The position numbers and the translations under genes are program-made. Positions 1-8,830 of a DNA stretch of 64,000 bases are shown here, in pieces. The notes beneath the pieces were generated by a model. That model was not told the origin of the DNA. It made no database searches and was given only the letters and a program-made list of their open reading frames with translations. The stretch covers positions 1 to 64,000 of the forward strand of contig JAMOAY010000009.1 of assembly GCA_039908525.1 (NCBI GenBank), given 5' to 3'. How positions within the stretch are numbered: position 1 is the first letter of the stretch; each line of letters starts with the position of its first letter. The stretch is from Magnetaquicoccus sp039908525 (GTDB lineage Bacteria; Pseudomonadota; Magnetococcia; Magnetococcales; Magnetaquicoccaceae).

Positions 1-2
1 CG

Positions 3-2708
3 TTGCCACCGGAGACGCAGCCGCCGGAGACGCAGCCACCGGAGACGTTGCCGCCGGAGACGTTGCCACCGGAGACGTTGCCACCGGAGACGTTGCCGCC
101 GGAGACGCAGCCGCCGGAGACGCAGCCGCCGGAGACGTTGCCGCCGGAGACGTTGCCGCCGGAGACGTTGCCACCGGAGACGTTGCCGCCGGAGACGCAG
201 CCGCCGGAGACGTTGCCGCCGGAGACGTTGCCGCCGGAGACGTTGCCACCGGAGACGTTGCCACCGGAGACGCAGCCGCCGGAGACGTTGCCACCGGAGA
301 CGCAGCCGCCGGAGTCGGCGCCCCATGCGGACGGGGTGGTGTTTGCCAACGGTTCGGCAGCGGGTTTGGAGGATTCCGCCATTGCTCTGGAGATCCGACT
401 GAGCCTGATCGATCGGGGTGGGGCTGAGTTCCTGTCGGGCGATCTGATTCTGGCGGGGATCCCTGCGGGTGCCACCCTGAACAGAGGGGTGGCGGGCGAG
501 GGCAACACATGGATCCTTCATCCGTCTGACTTGCAGGTGACAGAGACCGATGCGGCGGGTCACCCCCTGGCGTGGACGGTGCCGGGTTTGCAAATCACCC
601 CGCCGGCCAACAGCAACACGGACTTTGAGTTGACGGTGCATGCGACGACCATGGACCATGGTGCGACGCGCACGGTGACCAGTGATCCCATCCATGTCGA
701 TGTCGCGGGGGTGGCGGATCCCCTGGCATGGTTGACCCAGTCGGTGACCGGCGTGGAGGATGGCAGCATTGCTTTGGGGCTGGATGTGCAGTTGACCGAT
801 CGGGACGGTTCTGAAACCATGGGGGACGTGATCATTGCCGGTGTGCCGGCCAATGCGCAGCTTTCCGTGGGCAGTTTCGATGCGCATACCGGTTTGTGGA
901 GCGTCGCCTATGCGGACCTGCCCAACCTGTCGATCATACCGCCGAAAGATTTTCATGGAGAGATCCAACTGACTCTGACGGCAACGGTGACAGAGGAGGA
1001 TGGCTCCACCCTGGCAACACCGGCCTCTCTGCAGATCACAGTCAATGCCGTGCCGGATGCCCCGGTACTGGTGATGCATCAGGATGCGCAGCAAGCTGCA
1101 GCGGCGGACGGGGTCTTGGATCTCTACGTCGCCAAGGGGGGCCATGGCAACTCCGGTACCTTCCAGCTGTTCATGGATGGGGAGTTGTACGGCACCTACA
1201 CCACCGACGTGGCGCACAACGCTTCCGGTCAGTGGGATCACATCGTCGTCCAGGACGAGCGGTTTGCCGATGGTGCGGACCATATCTTCAGCATTCAACC
1301 TCTGGAGGCCAAGTCCAACCTTTTGGTGGACCGCGTTGTGTACAACCGTGAGGTCTTGCATGCAGAAACCGATGGTGTGTTGGGCAAAGCAGGGGATGCC
1401 GACAACTTTTTCAACGCCGACAACCCGTCCATGGAGTCCGACTCGGAGGAGAGAGGCCATGATCACCATGCCAGGGCTGGGCGTGGTCTCAAGGATTTTC
1501 ATGAGGGAAGGGGCGGAGGTTCGGATGGCGGCGTGGTGATGGACGATCATGTCAAACTCAACCGCGATGGGGAGTTGTCGTTTGCTGTTTCCAACCAGGT
1601 GACCATCCCGGTGACTGCGGATATTGCCATCACGGCCGTGGATGGCGCTCAACTCCGTGCGGCGACCATCTCCATCTCCAGTGGTCTGCAGGAGGGGGAT
1701 TTCCTGAGCTTCCAGGGCCATGCCATCGTGGAGCAGGCCGATGGCCGTTTCATGCTGGCGGGCACCCACATCGAAGTGGTCGGTGGTGGGCTGGATCCCC
1801 TGACCGGTCGTCTGGAACTGGCTGGTTTGGACGATATTGCCGTTTACAAGGATGTGTTGAATGCCGTACAGCTGAACACCTTCGAAGCCGGCGCCCGGAA
1901 CATTGATTTTCAGGTGGTGGATGAGAGTGGTCTCTGGAGTTCGGTGGACTCCTTGCGCCTGGATGTCATCGACGCGGACAGCTGGGCGGAGGACCCCCTG
2001 GGCAACCTGATCGTCGGCAGTTCGGGCAATGACCGCCTGCATGGCACGCGGGGTGCGGACGACATCCGTGGCCACGCGGGTAACGATCAACTGTTCGGCG
2101 AACGCGGGGACGACCGGTTGGATGGTGGCACGGGCAATGATCTTTTGCGCGGGGACCGGGGTCAGGATCTCTTGCTGGGTGGGGATGGCAACGATCGGCT
2201 GCATGGCGGTCGGGACGCCGACACCCTGCTGGGTGGGACGGGTGACGACCGCCTGCATGGCGGGCAGGGAAAGGACCGCCTGGAGGGTGGGGATGGAGAT
2301 GACTTGATGTATGGCAATCAGGGCGACGATACCCTGACCGGTGGAGCAGGGGATGATATCCTCAGGGGAGGGGTGGGTCACGACAGTTTGCAAGGGGGGC
2401 AAGGCAATGATCAGCTTTACGGTGGCAGTGGCAATGATCGGTTTATGGTGGGCTCAGGGGATGGCCATGATGCTGTCTCGGGCGGAAAGGGTTGGACCGA
2501 TTCCGTGCACCTGCTTGAGGTCAGCTCGGGGCCGGTCGATGCATCGCCGCACGCGCTTCATGCCGGGCAATGGAGTCTGGAAAGTTCAGTCTCCTACAAG
2601 GTGGAGGGCAACTCGCTGCTCTTCCATTCGGCCGATGCCTCCGGTACCATCCATCTGTGGGACGGCACCCAGGTAGAGTTCAAGGATGTCGGGACCATCT
2701 CCTGGTAA
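3..2708 (+). CDS. RTX-type calcium-binding exoprotein (5' end missing)
   Basis: The reading frame is open from the window edge, so the true start lies upstream. The visible 901 residues begin with about 20 PPET(L/Q) pentapeptides (to about residue 103), a proline-rich stalk-like segment. Two similar beta-sandwich modules follow (about 110-240 and 240-355), of the cadherin-like kind common in large RTX adhesins. A module around 360-450 looks like a calcium-dependent carbohydrate-binding (CBM60-like) domain. From about 669 to 830 there is a run of GGxGxDxLxGG nonapeptides, the calcium-binding RTX parallel beta-roll. The C-terminal 70 residues after the roll would hold the uncleaved type I secretion signal. 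Secretion through a TolC-dependent ABC exporter is expected from the family, but no exporter gene is in view. It is probably a surface or secreted adhesin or matrix protein; no enzymatic domain is evident. Confidence 0.85.
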   Translation: MPPETQPPETQPPETLPPETLPPETLPPETLPPETQPPETQPPETLPPETLPPETLPPETLPPETQPPETLPPETLPPETLPPETLPPETQPPETLPPETQPPESAPHADGVVFANGSAAGLEDSAIALEIRLSLIDRGGAEFLSGDLILAGIPAGATLNRGVAGEGNTWILHPSDLQVTETDAAGHPLAWTVPGLQITPPANSNTDFELTVHATTMDHGATRTVTSDPIHVDVAGVADPLAWLTQSVTGVEDGSIALGLDVQLTDRDGSETMGDVIIAGVPANAQLSVGSFDAHTGLWSVAYADLPNLSIIPPKDFHGEIQLTLTATVTEEDGSTLATPASLQITVNAVPDAPVLVMHQDAQQAAAADGVLDLYVAKGGHGNSGTFQLFMDGELYGTYTTDVAHNASGQWDHIVVQDERFADGADHIFSIQPLEAKSNLLVDRVVYNREVLHAETDGVLGKAGDADNFFNADNPSMESDSEERGHDHHARAGRGLKDFHEGRGGGSDGGVVMDDHVKLNRDGELSFAVSNQVTIPVTADIAITAVDGAQLRAATISISSGLQEGDFLSFQGHAIVEQADGRFMLAGTHIEVVGGGLDPLTGRLELAGLDDIAVYKDVLNAVQLNTFEAGARNIDFQVVDESGLWSSVDSLRLDVIDADSWAEDPLGNLIVGSSGNDRLHGTRGADDIRGHAGNDQLFGERGDDRLDGGTGNDLLRGDRGQDLLLGGDGNDRLHGGRDADTLLGGTGDDRLHGGQGKDRLEGGDGDDLMYGNQGDDTLTGGAGDDILRGGVGHDSLQGGQGNDQLYGGSGNDRFMVGSGDGHDAVSGGKGWTDSVHLLEVSSGPVDASPHALHAGQWSLESSVSYKVEGNSLLFHSADASGTIHLWDGTQVEFKDVGTISW
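5..315 (+). repeat. 15-bp minisatellite encoding PPET pentapeptides
   Basis: About 20 head-to-tail copies of a 15-bp unit of the form CC(A/G)CCGGAGACG(TTG/CAG). The unit keeps the reading frame and encodes PPETL or PPETQ. Variation is confined to a synonymous proline codon and the L/Q switch, which suggests recent slippage expansion. The array reaches the window edge, so its full length is unknown. Confidence 0.95.
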
Positions 2709-2759
2709 CTGTCGATCTGGGGAGAGGGTGCCTGTTGGCTCTCCTGGATACGCTTCGAC

Positions 2760-2815
2760 GCCCCGTCTGATGGGTCTGACCGTTGCCCGGTCAGACTGTC
2801 GGGCGGGGCTTTTTT
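2760..2815 (+). terminator. Rho-independent terminator after the RTX gene
   Basis: A compound hairpin. The outer stem is GCCCCG (2760-2765) with CGGGGC (2804-2809), enclosing an inner 8-bp stem GTCTGACC (2774-2781) with GGTCAGAC (2789-2796). The outer stem is followed at once by six T residues (2810-2815). It lies 52 bp after the RTX stop codon and before the next gene. Confidence 0.8.
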
Positions 2816-2879
2816 CTGTAAACTCCGCCATGACGCGGTGTAGCATCGCATGGCAACCCTTTTCTGACAGAGAGCGAAG

Positions 2880-5672
2880 ATGGTTCTGTTGCTGAAGCGC
2901 AGTATGAGTCTGGTCGTATCGTTGCTGCTTGCCATCGGAGCTGGTCTGGTGGTGGATGATCAGATGGTCAGCAGATCCGAGCGGGAGCAGCGTCCGTGGA
3001 CGCAGGATCGGGTATTGAGTGCTGCCCAGGAGCTCAGTGCGCAGACTCTGAACGGTCAGAGTATAGGCGTGGCGCTGTTGTTGGGCATCAACGAACCACT
3101 GCTCAAACGGGCAGTGCTGGATGAGTTTCCGGTCGATGCACCGGAGGTGCTGGAGCGGTTGGTCGCTGCGGCCCAACTGGTGCAGACCGACGGCATCTTC
3201 CTCATCAACGGCAAGGGGGTGGTGGTCGCCCATGATACCCGGCGCATCTCCTTTACCGGCAAGGACCTCTCTTTCCGACCCTATTGGCAGCAGGCCATGG
3301 CCGGCTACCACACGGTTTATGCCGCTGTGGGCACCACCAGCGACGAGCGGGGATTGTATATTGCTGCACCCGTATGGGCGACTGCCCGACGGGAGGGTGC
3401 CGTCATTGGCGTCGTGGTCATCAAAGTGCTCGCCGACTATCTTGACCAGAGGCTGGTGCCCTTGGGTTCTCATGCCCTGCTTCTGTCTCCTCAGTCCGTG
3501 GTATTTGCTTCGACGGTCAAAGAGTGGCTCTATCGGTTGGGCACGCATCCGACTCCCGAGAAGGTGGCGGCCATCGCCCAGCACAAGCAGTTCGGTCGGT
3601 TGTTTGAAAAGGCGGCGCCTGCGCCGTTGCCGGTACTCCTGGACCACGATTTCACGGAGTGGGAGGGGGTGCGTTATGCGGTGGTGCAGAGCGATGTGGA
3701 CTGGTACGACACGGCGGGTTTGTGGAGACTGGTTGTGCTGCAGGATACCCGTGTCTGGTTGCCCCTCTCCCAACGTGTGTTGGTTGATCTGTTGACCGGG
3801 ATCGGCCTGTTTCTTGCCGTCACCCTGGTGTTGTCACGCCGCACGGCACGCTTGAACGAGCGGCGGAATCGCGCCGAGTTGCTGGCCGTTCATCACCGTC
3901 TGGAGGAGCATGCCAACCAGCTGGAGAGCACGGTGCAGGAGAGGACGAAAGAGCTGCTCACCAGTCAAGGCAAACTGGAAAATTTGATCCAGACCGGTCT
4001 GGAATTGGGGCGTGAGCGCAACCGCATGGAGCTGCTGCGCAAGATGCTTTTTGCAGGTCGCGATCTGCTGCATTGTGATGTGGGCACCTTGTACATGGTC
4101 ACCGAACAGAGGAGCCTGCGTTTTACCATGCGGACCAACGATACCGCAGCACTGCCCTCGTTTGAGATCCCCCTCTACGATCCGCAGGGCATTCCGGTGG
4201 AGCGTTTCATCTCCACGTGGTGCGCATTGCACAATGAGCCGGTCATGATCGATGATATCTACCAGGAGAGCCGTTTTGATGTCTCCGGCACCAAGAGGTT
4301 TGATGCCGCCAGCGGCTATCGTACCGTCTCCATGTTGACGGTCCCCATCGCGCCCCGGGATGGGAAAGTCATCGGCGTGCTGCAGTTTCTCAACGCCTTG
4401 CACCCGGAAACCAGGCAGATCACCACCTTTCATCCCGAACTGGTCCGTTTTGTCACCGCCATGGCCTCCCAGGCGGGGGTTGCGCTCGACAACCACCAAT
4501 TGATCGAGTCGCAACGGGAGTTGATGGAGGCGTTGATCCGCTTGATAGCCGGGGCGATCGACTTCAAGAGCCCCTATACGGGTGGTCATTGTGAGCGGGT
4601 GCCGGAGTTGAGCATCCTGTTGGCCGAGGAGGCCAACCGGTCGACGCAGGGTGAACTGGCCCATTTCCGGATCGAGACAGAAGATCAGTGGCGAGAGTTC
4701 CGGATTGGTGCCTGGCTGCACGATTGCGGCAAGGTGACCACCCCGGAATATGTGGTGGACAAGGCCAGCAAGTTGGAGACCATTTACAACCGCATCCATG
4801 AAATCCGCACACGTTTTGAGGTGTTGCTGCGTGACGCCATGATCGAGCGCCTGGAGGCGGTGGCGCGTGGTGAGGATGCCGAACAGGCGAACCAGCGTTT
4901 TGCCGCCCGACATGCCCAGTTGCTGGACGATTTTGCCTTCGTGGGCGGATGCAATCTGGGCGATGATCCAATGACCCCGGAGCGGGTCGAACGTCTGCAG
5001 GGCATTGCGCAGCAGAGTTGGCAACGCCATTTTGACGATCGCGTCGGTCTGTCCCACGTGGAGTTGGGCCGTTTTGTGGCCGATCCGACACCCTTGCCGG
5101 CCGCCGAGCGGTTGCTGGCCGACAAACCGGAGCAGGTCATCCCGCGTACCGACCATTATGCCGGTGATCCGGCCCATGGTTTCAGAGTCAAGGTGCCTGA
5201 ACACCTCTACAATTATGGCGAGGTGTACAATCTCTGCATCGGTCGGGGCACTCTGACCGAGGAGGAGCGGTTCAAGATCAACGAACACGTCATCCAGACC
5301 ATCGTCATGCTGGAGCAGTTGCCCCTGCCCAAAAACATGCAGCGTGTGCCCGAATATGCGGGTTCGCACCACGAGACCTTGATCGGTACGGGATACCCGC
5401 GCAGGCTCGTCAAAGAGCAGCTTTCCATCCCTTCACGCATCATGGCGATTGCCGACATTTTTGAGGCGCTGACCGCCTCCGACCGGCCTTACAAATTGCC
5501 CAAGAAACTTTCCGAAGCGATAAAAATATTGTATTTTTTCAAGAAGGACGGCCATGTCGATCCGGATCTGTTCGATCTGTTTCTGCGCTCGGGTGTCTAC
5601 CGGCGCTATGCGGAAAAGTACCTGCGACCCGAGCAGATTGATGAGGTGGATATCGAAAAATACCTGTCTTGA
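2880..5672 (+). CDS. Membrane sensor with GAF and HD-GYP domains (c-di-GMP phosphodiesterase)
   Basis: A 930-residue sensor. A transmembrane helix lies near residues 8-25, an extracytoplasmic PDC/Cache-like sensing region spans about 30-295, and a second helix lies near 300-320. A coiled coil (about 325-375), a GAF domain (about 380-540) and an HD-GYP domain (about 550-900) follow. The HD metal motif reads HDCGK near residue 614, and the signature motif reads HHETLIGTGYP near 830, keeping the HHE and GYP core but with Ile where Asp is usual. A long insert of about 200 residues separates the two halves. HD-GYP enzymes hydrolyse c-di-GMP at an iron or manganese centre. The gene stands alone after a terminator. 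The ATG start lies only about 65 bp after that terminator. Confidence 0.85.
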   Translation: MVLLLKRSMSLVVSLLLAIGAGLVVDDQMVSRSEREQRPWTQDRVLSAAQELSAQTLNGQSIGVALLLGINEPLLKRAVLDEFPVDAPEVLERLVAAAQLVQTDGIFLINGKGVVVAHDTRRISFTGKDLSFRPYWQQAMAGYHTVYAAVGTTSDERGLYIAAPVWATARREGAVIGVVVIKVLADYLDQRLVPLGSHALLLSPQSVVFASTVKEWLYRLGTHPTPEKVAAIAQHKQFGRLFEKAAPAPLPVLLDHDFTEWEGVRYAVVQSDVDWYDTAGLWRLVVLQDTRVWLPLSQRVLVDLLTGIGLFLAVTLVLSRRTARLNERRNRAELLAVHHRLEEHANQLESTVQERTKELLTSQGKLENLIQTGLELGRERNRMELLRKMLFAGRDLLHCDVGTLYMVTEQRSLRFTMRTNDTAALPSFEIPLYDPQGIPVERFISTWCALHNEPVMIDDIYQESRFDVSGTKRFDAASGYRTVSMLTVPIAPRDGKVIGVLQFLNALHPETRQITTFHPELVRFVTAMASQAGVALDNHQLIESQRELMEALIRLIAGAIDFKSPYTGGHCERVPELSILLAEEANRSTQGELAHFRIETEDQWREFRIGAWLHDCGKVTTPEYVVDKASKLETIYNRIHEIRTRFEVLLRDAMIERLEAVARGEDAEQANQRFAARHAQLLDDFAFVGGCNLGDDPMTPERVERLQGIAQQSWQRHFDDRVGLSHVELGRFVADPTPLPAAERLLADKPEQVIPRTDHYAGDPAHGFRVKVPEHLYNYGEVYNLCIGRGTLTEEERFKINEHVIQTIVMLEQLPLPKNMQRVPEYAGSHHETLIGTGYPRRLVKEQLSIPSRIMAIADIFEALTASDRPYKLPKKLSEAIKILYFFKKDGHVDPDLFDLFLRSGVYRRYAEKYLRPEQIDEVDIEKYLS

Positions 5673-5794
5673 ACCGCAGACGCGTCGCCAACGGTATGGG
5701 GGCAGGCAGGCTCTTCCATTGACAGTCGGGGGGACTCTGGTGTCCAATGCGCCGCGGTGCAGTCCCGTTCCCTACTATCGGACAAGGAAAACAG

Positions 5795-6409
5795 ATGGAA
5801 ATTCTTGAAACCCAGGAGCAGATCCATGAGGCCGCCCACGGTGGTCACGGAGAACATGGGGGCCACGAAGGTGGTGGCAAGAAGTATGTTGCCATCATGA
5901 TCAGTCTATTGGCCTGCTTGTTGGCTTTGATCGAGGCGGGTGTCAACAGTTCACAAAACGCTTACGTGGCGTCCAATATTGAGGCGTCCAATCTGTGGGC
6001 GTTCTTCCAGGCCAAGTCCATTCGCCAGACCAGCATGGAGACGGCCGCGGACATGATGGAGGCCATGAAACCGATCGATTTGGCGGCGGAGCAGTCTGCC
6101 GTTTGGCAGAAGCGCATCGCGGATTGGCGCGCCAAGGCCCAGCGTTACGAAAGCGAGCCGGAGAAAGGGGAGGGGCGCAAAGAGCTGTCTGCCAGGGCCA
6201 AGGCGGCGGAGGAGCGCCGTGCCCGCTATTTTGCTGCCTACCACATGTTCGAATACGGCGCGGCGGCCGTGCAGATCGCCATCGTGCTGGCCTCGGCCTC
6301 TGTGGTGACCGGTGCGGTGGCCCTGGTGTACGGTGCAGCCGGACTGGGGGTGGTGGGTGTTGCCTTCGGCTTGCTGGGTTGGCTGGCGCCGACTCTGATC
6401 CACCTTTGA
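5795..6409 (+). CDS. DUF4337-like membrane protein
   Basis: A 204-residue protein of unknown function. I chose the ATG at 5795 over an upstream one at 5747 because an AAGGAAA ribosome site sits just before it. A His/Gly-rich N-terminus (about residues 12-30) precedes a first transmembrane helix (about 33-52). Then comes the NLWAFFQAKSIRQ stretch, which matches my memory of DUF4337 proteins (QWAFYQAKSIR). A charged helical, probably coiled-coil region follows, with two hydrophobic helices near the C-terminus (about 155-200). The family has no assigned function. The His-rich N-terminus might bind metal, which is inference. Confidence 0.7.
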   Translation: MEILETQEQIHEAAHGGHGEHGGHEGGGKKYVAIMISLLACLLALIEAGVNSSQNAYVASNIEASNLWAFFQAKSIRQTSMETAADMMEAMKPIDLAAEQSAVWQKRIADWRAKAQRYESEPEKGEGRKELSARAKAAEERRARYFAAYHMFEYGAAAVQIAIVLASASVVTGAVALVYGAAGLGVVGVAFGLLGWLAPTLIHL

Positions 6410-6413
6410 ACTT

Positions 6414-6617
6414 CTACCAGGCGGCCCGCCCCCCGTTCCACGCCAGAGGATGGGCGGGCAGCGTTTCCTGTTGCAGTGCCATCAACTCTTTTGGCAGCGG
6501 TCGCTCTTGCCCGGGAGGTGGGGGACGCCCGGAGGTGGTGGAGAGGGCGACCACCGTCAGCACAATCAGCAGCATGGCCAGAAAAATGACAATCTTTTCC
6601 AGATACACGGATCTCAT
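6414..6617 (-). CDS. Small single-pass membrane protein
   Basis: A 67-residue protein whose ATG overlaps the stop of the upstream GGDEF-EAL gene by four bases (ATGA), suggesting translational coupling. Residues 7-28 form one strongly hydrophobic helix, followed by a proline-rich soluble tail. I do not recognise a family. The coupling to a c-di-GMP enzyme hints at a membrane partner or adaptor, but that rests only on gene position. Confidence 0.55.
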   Translation of the reverse strand: MRSVYLEKIVIFLAMLLIVLTVVALSTTSGRPPPPGQERPLPKELMALQQETLPAHPLAWNGGRAAW

Positions 6618-8380
6618 GGATCGGGTCTCCCTGCCGGGGCGCCGGCAAACGTTTTACCCACAACGGCCACAAACTGTTCGGCGGGTTCCGGTTTCAAGAA
6701 GAAATAGCCCTGTCCCATCAAACAGTTGCGGGAGTGAAGAAATTCCGCCTGCGCCTCTGTTTCGATCCCCTCGCCGATCACCTGACGGTCCAGGCTTTTG
6801 GCCAGGGAGAGGATGGCCTCCACCAGGACAACGGTCTCCGGATCACAGAGGGTACCTGGCACGAAAGAACGGTCAATTTTGATACCGTTGACCGGCAGAC
6901 GCTTGAGCACGCTGAGGGAAGAGTGCCCGGTGCCAAAATCGTCCAGCCAGAGATTGACCCCCATCTGTACCAGATGGTTGAGCATCGCCATGGCCCGCCC
7001 GGCATCCCCCGACAGAATGTTTTCGGTGATTTCCAACACCAGCGCCGTGGCGGGCAACCCGGTCTCCTGGAGGATGGCCTGCAGGGTCTCCCCGGCCGAG
7101 AGATCCCGGCAGCGGGTGCAGGAGAGGTTGACCGATATGAAAAAGTCTGCACCATCCGGCAACTGTCGCCACTGCTGCGCCTGGGCGCAGGCGGTGCGTA
7201 TGGTCCATTCGGTGATCTTGCCGATCAAACCCAACTCCTCCGCCATGGGCACAAAGATGCCGGGGGAGATGTTGCCCCGTCTGGGATGGATCCAGCGCAA
7301 CAGACATTCTGCCCCAACCACCCGGCGGGTTTCCAGATTGACGATGGGCTGATAATGGAGGATCAGCTCCCGACGCTCCAGGACATGCAGCAGATCGTGT
7401 TCCAGCTCCATCCGCTCCTGGGCCTCGGCGTGCATGTCGGAGGTGAAGAAACAGTATCCGTTGCGTCCCCCGCTTTTGGCCCGATACATGGCGATATCGG
7501 CGTTGCGCAGCAACTCGTCCAGATTGGCCGCATCGTCCGGGAAGATGGCAATCCCGATGGAACCGGAGATCTGCACCACCTGCCCGCACAATGTGAAGGG
7601 GGCCACCAGTTGGGCCAGAACCTCACTCGCCACCCGTTCGGCAAAGGGGCCACGTGCCATGTCCGGCAGGATGGCCGTAAACTCATCGCCCCCCATGCGG
7701 GCCACCGTATCGGATTTGCGCAAACATTTTTGCAGTCTGTCTGACACCTCGCGCAGAAGTTCGTCGCCGGCCCCATGGCCCAGGGTATCGTTGACCCACT
7801 TGAAACGGTCCAGATCGATAAACATCAGGGCCACCCGGTGGTTCTGACGCTGTGCCCGCACCACCTCCTGCTTGAGACGGTCCAGAAACAGGGTCCGGTT
7901 GGGCAACCCGGTGAGGTTGTCGTGGTTGGCCTGGTGACGGATATGATCTTCGGTTTGTTTCCGCTGCGAAATATCCTGCGCCACGGTACAGAAGGTGGGC
8001 TCCTCCTGCAACGGCACCACGGTGGTGGTGGTCTCCAGGGTGGCCTCCTTGTTGTCCCCCCGCAGCACGGTCAACTCGGAGGGGATGCCCCCCCACCGTT
8101 GGGACCCCATGGCCAGGGCCGCCTGTTCAATCCGCCGCCAGCTTTCGGGCTGAAAAAAACTCAACAAAGATCGGCCCTGCAGCGTGGCGGTGGGCTCCAT
8201 GCCAAGAATATGGAGCATCTGCTGATTGGCATACAGGATCCGACCCGCTCGATGGAGCAGCACACCCGTTGGCAAACTTTCCAACAGGTGGAAACTGTGC
8301 TCAAGTGTCTCCAGTGAGGGCTGGGGAGCCTCCGTGGTCACCACGGGTGCAGCGGTCGATTCCGTTTCGGGGTTGTCCAT
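6614..8380 (-). CDS. PAS-GGDEF-EAL dual c-di-GMP protein
   Basis: A 588-residue cytoplasmic protein. The ATG at 8380 (MDNPETES) is preceded by an AAGGA site; a longer open frame upstream would overlap the previous gene and looks spurious. A PAS domain (about 25-150) is followed by a GGDEF domain with intact MGGDEF and an RKSD sequence five residues before it that fits an RxxD inhibitory site. The EAL domain comes last. Its signature reads GAECLLRW, so EAL is changed to ECL while the metal-binding Glu is kept, and the DDFGTGHSSL loop is present. Either synthesis or breakdown of c-di-GMP is possible. It belongs to a minus-strand signalling block with the hybrid kinase upstream. Confidence 0.88.
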   Translation of the reverse strand: MDNPETESTAAPVVTTEAPQPSLETLEHSFHLLESLPTGVLLHRAGRILYANQQMLHILGMEPTATLQGRSLLSFFQPESWRRIEQAALAMGSQRWGGIPSELTVLRGDNKEATLETTTTVVPLQEEPTFCTVAQDISQRKQTEDHIRHQANHDNLTGLPNRTLFLDRLKQEVVRAQRQNHRVALMFIDLDRFKWVNDTLGHGAGDELLREVSDRLQKCLRKSDTVARMGGDEFTAILPDMARGPFAERVASEVLAQLVAPFTLCGQVVQISGSIGIAIFPDDAANLDELLRNADIAMYRAKSGGRNGYCFFTSDMHAEAQERMELEHDLLHVLERRELILHYQPIVNLETRRVVGAECLLRWIHPRRGNISPGIFVPMAEELGLIGKITEWTIRTACAQAQQWRQLPDGADFFISVNLSCTRCRDLSAGETLQAILQETGLPATALVLEITENILSGDAGRAMAMLNHLVQMGVNLWLDDFGTGHSSLSVLKRLPVNGIKIDRSFVPGTLCDPETVVLVEAILSLAKSLDRQVIGEGIETEAQAEFLHSRNCLMGQGYFFLKPEPAEQFVAVVGKTFAGAPAGRPDP

Positions 8381-8400
8381 GTTTTCTGTGTCCTTACAGG

Positions 8401-8808
8401 TTAATGCCTTTTTTCGCCAGCATATACGACCTCCATATCGGGCCAAACCGGCTGGATGCTGGCCAAAATCTCCCGCACACCCCGGATGGGATCCTGGTGA
8501 TCCTCCCAGGCATGGAAGGCGAGTTCGGTGGCCATGCCAGACAGGGGCCACTCGCCCACATCGTCCAGATAGCTTTTGGCCAGGGCAAAAGCCCAGCATG
8601 GCAGATCCTCTCGGTTGTCCAGACAGGCGGTATAACGCACCTTGTCATGGGGGCCACCGCTCTCGGTGACCACCATCCAGGCCGCCTGCGGTGACTCCAC
8701 CATGGCCGCCAGCTGTTCAGGAGGCATAGGGTGTGCCATGGCCAGCCAGCGGGCCAGACGCTCCGCCGGGGATGGCGGGCAGGATAGGGATTCTGTCAGT
8801 GTTTCCAT
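8401..8808 (-). CDS. Hypothetical protein in a signalling cluster
   Basis: A 135-residue soluble protein between the hybrid kinase (22 bp upstream) and the GGDEF-EAL gene (20 bp downstream), so it is probably cotranscribed with both. It has no signal peptide, membrane helix or motif that I recognise. The middle is rich in aromatic and acidic residues. The ATG at 8808 has only a weak ribosome site. A small adaptor or regulator of the neighbouring enzymes is possible but unsupported. Confidence 0.6.
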   Translation of the reverse strand: METLTESLSCPPSPAERLARWLAMAHPMPPEQLAAMVESPQAAWMVVTESGGPHDKVRYTACLDNREDLPCWAFALAKSYLDDVGEWPLSGMATELAFHAWEDHQDPIRGVREILASIQPVWPDMEVVYAGEKRH

Positions 8809-8830
8809 GCTTGAAGCCCGGATGATTGTT

